Source: RPQJ01 sp963726665 (lineage in GTDB: Bacteria > Pseudomonadota > Gammaproteobacteria > Steroidobacterales > Steroidobacteraceae). From it: a DNA stretch of 64,000 nt. The stretch lies in NCBI GenBank assembly GCA_963726665.1, contig CAVSDW010000012.1, forward strand, positions 558,001 through 622,000. Reading direction: 5' to 3'. Below the pieces are notes generated by a model. That model saw nothing but the letters and a program-made list of their open reading frames with translations. It was not told the DNA's origin and made no database searches. Shown here one piece after another: positions 61,997 to 64,000 of the stretch (position 1 is its first letter; every line of letters begins with the position of its first letter). A program made the translations under genes and the position numbers.

Positions 61997-62917
61997 CTAC
62001 GCTGCCGACACCGGCTTCTCGACCCAGACGTTGCACGGCAGCCGATCGAGCACCGACTCCGCAGTGCTGCCGACGAACCACCGCTCGAGCCTGCGGCGCG
62101 ACACGGCGCCCATCAGCACGAGCCCGGCGTCGACTTCGCGTGCAGCCGCGACGATGTCGCGCGCAGCGACGCCCACGCGGAAGTGCACACGCTCCTTCGG
62201 CAGGTCGTAGGCGGCCATCAGTTGCCGGTAGGACTCGCGGGCGCGCCCGATCCACTCCTCATCGGGAGGCATTGCGAGCGCCGCCACGTACGCGTCGCCG
62301 ACGACGCCGATCGGTGTCGGTATCGCGCACACGTTGAGCGCGTGCAGTTCGCCACCCAGCTTCTCCGCCAGAACGGCACCTTGCCGAAGCAACTGGTGGT
62401 CCAGCGATGCGGGCTTGTCGTGGGCGTGCAGCGGGTCCACGCACACCAGGATGCGGGCGCCGGCCAGTCGTTTCGGCTCCTTCACGAGGAGCAGCGGCAC
62501 GGGGCAGTCACGGATCAGGTGCCAGTCGGATCCGGTGAACAGCGTCCGCTCGATCCGGTTGTGGAAAGCGCTGTGCTTCACCACGAGGTCGGGCCGGGTC
62601 GCAGCCACGCGCGCGAGCACGACCTCGTGGAAAGGCGTGCCCCACAGCGCCTCGCCGAGCGCACTGACGCCCTCGGCAGCCGCGGCCTGCACGCTGCGCT
62701 CGAGCGCCGCGCGATGGCCCGCCATGACGGCGTCGTGGAATTCCTGCAGCGTCGCCGTCATCGGATCGAAGTACGCGGCGTGCAGGTCCTGGAATTCGCT
62801 GAGCAGGAGCTCGAGCCGGCTGCCAAAGCGCTTGGCGAGCACCATGGCGGCATCGAATGCCGGCTGCTCCTCACCCGAGGGGTCCATCAGGGTAAGGATG
62901 TTCCGGAGCGGGTTCAT
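61997..62917 (-). CDS. uspE: Tandem universal stress protein (UspE-like)
   Basis: A 306-residue protein of two UspA-type domains (residues 1-148 and 150-306). The first starts MNPLRNILTLMDPSGEEQPA; the second has RILVCVDPLHAH and the ATP/phosphate-loop-like VLMGAVSRRRLERWFVGSTA with VLDRLPCNVWVEKP. Length and tandem layout match UspE. It is the last minus-strand member of the stress group and faces the M16 peptidase gene divergently. A binding or signalling role under stress is assumed from family knowledge. Confidence 0.88.
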   Translation of the reverse strand: MNPLRNILTLMDPSGEEQPAFDAAMVLAKRFGSRLELLLSEFQDLHAAYFDPMTATLQEFHDAVMAGHRAALERSVQAAAAEGVSALGEALWGTPFHEVVLARVAATRPDLVVKHSAFHNRIERTLFTGSDWHLIRDCPVPLLLVKEPKRLAGARILVCVDPLHAHDKPASLDHQLLRQGAVLAEKLGGELHALNVCAIPTPIGVVGDAYVAALAMPPDEEWIGRARESYRQLMAAYDLPKERVHFRVGVAARDIVAAAREVDAGLVLMGAVSRRRLERWFVGSTAESVLDRLPCNVWVEKPVSAA

Positions 62918-63071
62918 ACGCGCCTCCCGGGGTCGGGCGGGCCGGTTCCGGCCCGTGTCGGTGAGAGCATACGGCGGCGGGGGCTCTCGCGGGTCACCGG
63001 CCCGCCGCGAGTTCTACCTAGCCCGACGGGTCCTTGCTAAGCTCGCGGCTCCGGAAACGAGCTCCACCCCC

Positions 63072-64000
63072 ATGAAATACACCGTTGCAGCGCTTTACGC
63101 GGCCCTCGCCTGCGCCACCTTTTTGCCGGGCACCCACGCCGAGGCCTCCGCGGCCGCGGCACCGGCCGCCGTGCCCGGTTTCAAGTACGTGCGCACCGTC
63201 GGCACGATCTCCGAGTACACGCTCGAGTCCAACGGCCTCACCGTGCTGCTGATGCCGGAGCATTCCGCGCCGGTGGTGACCTTCATGGTCACCTATCGCG
63301 TGGGGTCGCGGAATGAGGTCACCGGCACCACCGGCGCCACGCACCTGCTCGAGCACCTGATGTTCAAGGGCTCCCCCAAGTACAACGACGCCAAGGGCAA
63401 CAGCGTCAAGCAGTACCTGGAGACTGTCGGCGGCCCTTACAACGCCACGACGTGGCTCGACCGCACCAATTACTACGCCCAGGTCGAGCGCGAAGCGCTC
63501 GAGGGCTACGTGGCCATCGAGGCCGACCGGATGCGGAACCTCTGGCTGCACGAGTCCGACCGCCAGCGCGAGATGACGGTGGTCCGCAACGAGTACGAGC
63601 GCAACGAAAACGACCCGCAGTCTGCCCTGGACAAGGAAATCATCGCCGCCGCCTTCGTCGCCCACCCCTACCACCACTCCACCATCGGGTGGCTGAGCGA
63701 CATCGAGAACGTGCCGATCGAAAAGCTGCGGGCCTTCTACGACACGTTCTACTGGCCGGACAACGCGACCGTATCGGTGATCGGCGACTTCGAGCCCGCC
63801 GCTGCGCTCGCGCTCATCAAGAAATATTACGGCGTCTACCCACGCTCGCCACAACCGATCCCGCAGCTCTACACGGTCGAGCCCGAGCAACAGGGCGCGC
63901 GCCGGGTCAAGCTCGAGCGCGCCGGCGAAATCGGAGTGGTCGGCATCGCCTACAAGAGCGTGTCGGGCCGCGACCCGGACTACCCCGCGCTCAGCGTGCT
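63072..64000 (+). CDS. M16-family zinc peptidase, N-terminal part (cut by window end)
   Basis: From ATG 63072 about 309 residues are visible, with no stop before the window ends. It has a signal peptide (ALYAALACATFLPGTHAEA) and the inverted zinc motif HLLEH (H91, E94, H95), with the third ligand expected in NEYERNEN (E174 or E176). GATHLLEHLMFKGSPKY, GGPYNATTWLDRTNYYAQV and HPYHHSTIGWLSDIENV are standard for bacterial pitrilysin-like peptidases. It is periplasmic or surface-exposed. Many such proteins are followed by a second, inactive subunit, which would lie outside the window. Confidence 0.9.
   Translation, partial: MKYTVAALYAALACATFLPGTHAEASAAAAPAAVPGFKYVRTVGTISEYTLESNGLTVLLMPEHSAPVVTFMVTYRVGSRNEVTGTTGATHLLEHLMFKGSPKYNDAKGNSVKQYLETVGGPYNATTWLDRTNYYAQVEREALEGYVAIEADRMRNLWLHESDRQREMTVVRNEYERNENDPQSALDKEIIAAAFVAHPYHHSTIGWLSDIENVPIEKLRAFYDTFYWPDNATVSVIGDFEPAAALALIKKYYGVYPRSPQPIPQLYTVEPEQQGARRVKLERAGEIGVVGIAYKSVSGRDPDYPALSV

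Overview
This is a high-GC stretch of what looks like a gammaproteobacterial chromosome, probably near the Xanthomonadales/Steroidobacterales/Nevskiales. The reasons are the fused RlmKL methyltransferase, the icd-aceK pair with an intact Ser113 phosphorylation site, a complete Puu-type polyamine pathway, and many GTG starts with 4-base ATGA/GTGA overlaps. This placement is inference. No rRNA, tRNA, CRISPR array or intact insertion sequence was seen.

Layout. 0-2.9 kb: a broken S74-type tail-fibre chaperone fragment, an HPr-kinase-like protein and a SAM methyltransferase with a PqqD-like tail (tailoring enzymes of RiPP/lasso-peptide type), then a short inverted-repeat element. 2.9-5.6 kb: polyphosphate:AMP phosphotransferase and agmatine deiminase. 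5.6-14.2 kb: a copper/silver detoxification operon (small Cys/His protein, outer-membrane factor, CusB, CusA, P1B ATPase) whose CusB and CusA genes each carry a one-base frameshift. 14.3-20.2 kb: a lipoprotein with a CxCC cluster, icd, a frameshifted aceK and an ArnT-like glycosyltransferase. 20.3-27.3 kb: a decayed PI3/4-kinase-like gene, a metallophosphatase fused to a pseudokinase-like domain, a nucleotide-transporter-like protein with a cadherin-like tail, and a frameshifted CadC/TPR sensor.

27.3-55.4 kb is dominated by polyamine use. One long minus-strand run holds puuD, puuA, spuC, potFGHI, polyphosphate glucokinase, and an aminotransferase/omega-amidase/trans-sulfuration trio. A second puuA and puuB are divergent from it. 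puuR, the aldehyde dehydrogenase puuC, a MaoC-Pta fusion and ackA form another minus-strand operon, facing an omega-aminotransferase. aguB (46.7 kb) and aguA (4.4 kb) would turn agmatine into putrescine. PotFGHI would import putrescine; SpuC or PuuA/PuuB/PuuC/PuuD would take it to GABA. aguB is packed with a DnaQ/GIY-YIG nuclease fusion and rlmL.

55.5-64 kb: a TorF-type porin, then a stress or nucleotide-related group (cupin, phosphoribosyltransferase, two APH-like kinases, a PRPP-synthase-like enzyme, HPF, a tandem universal stress protein) and the start of an M16 peptidase. A striking property of the whole window is the number of single-base frameshifts in well-conserved genes. Uncorrected sequencing errors are the simplest explanation, but the 20.3-21.3 kb gene is damaged badly enough to be a real pseudogene.
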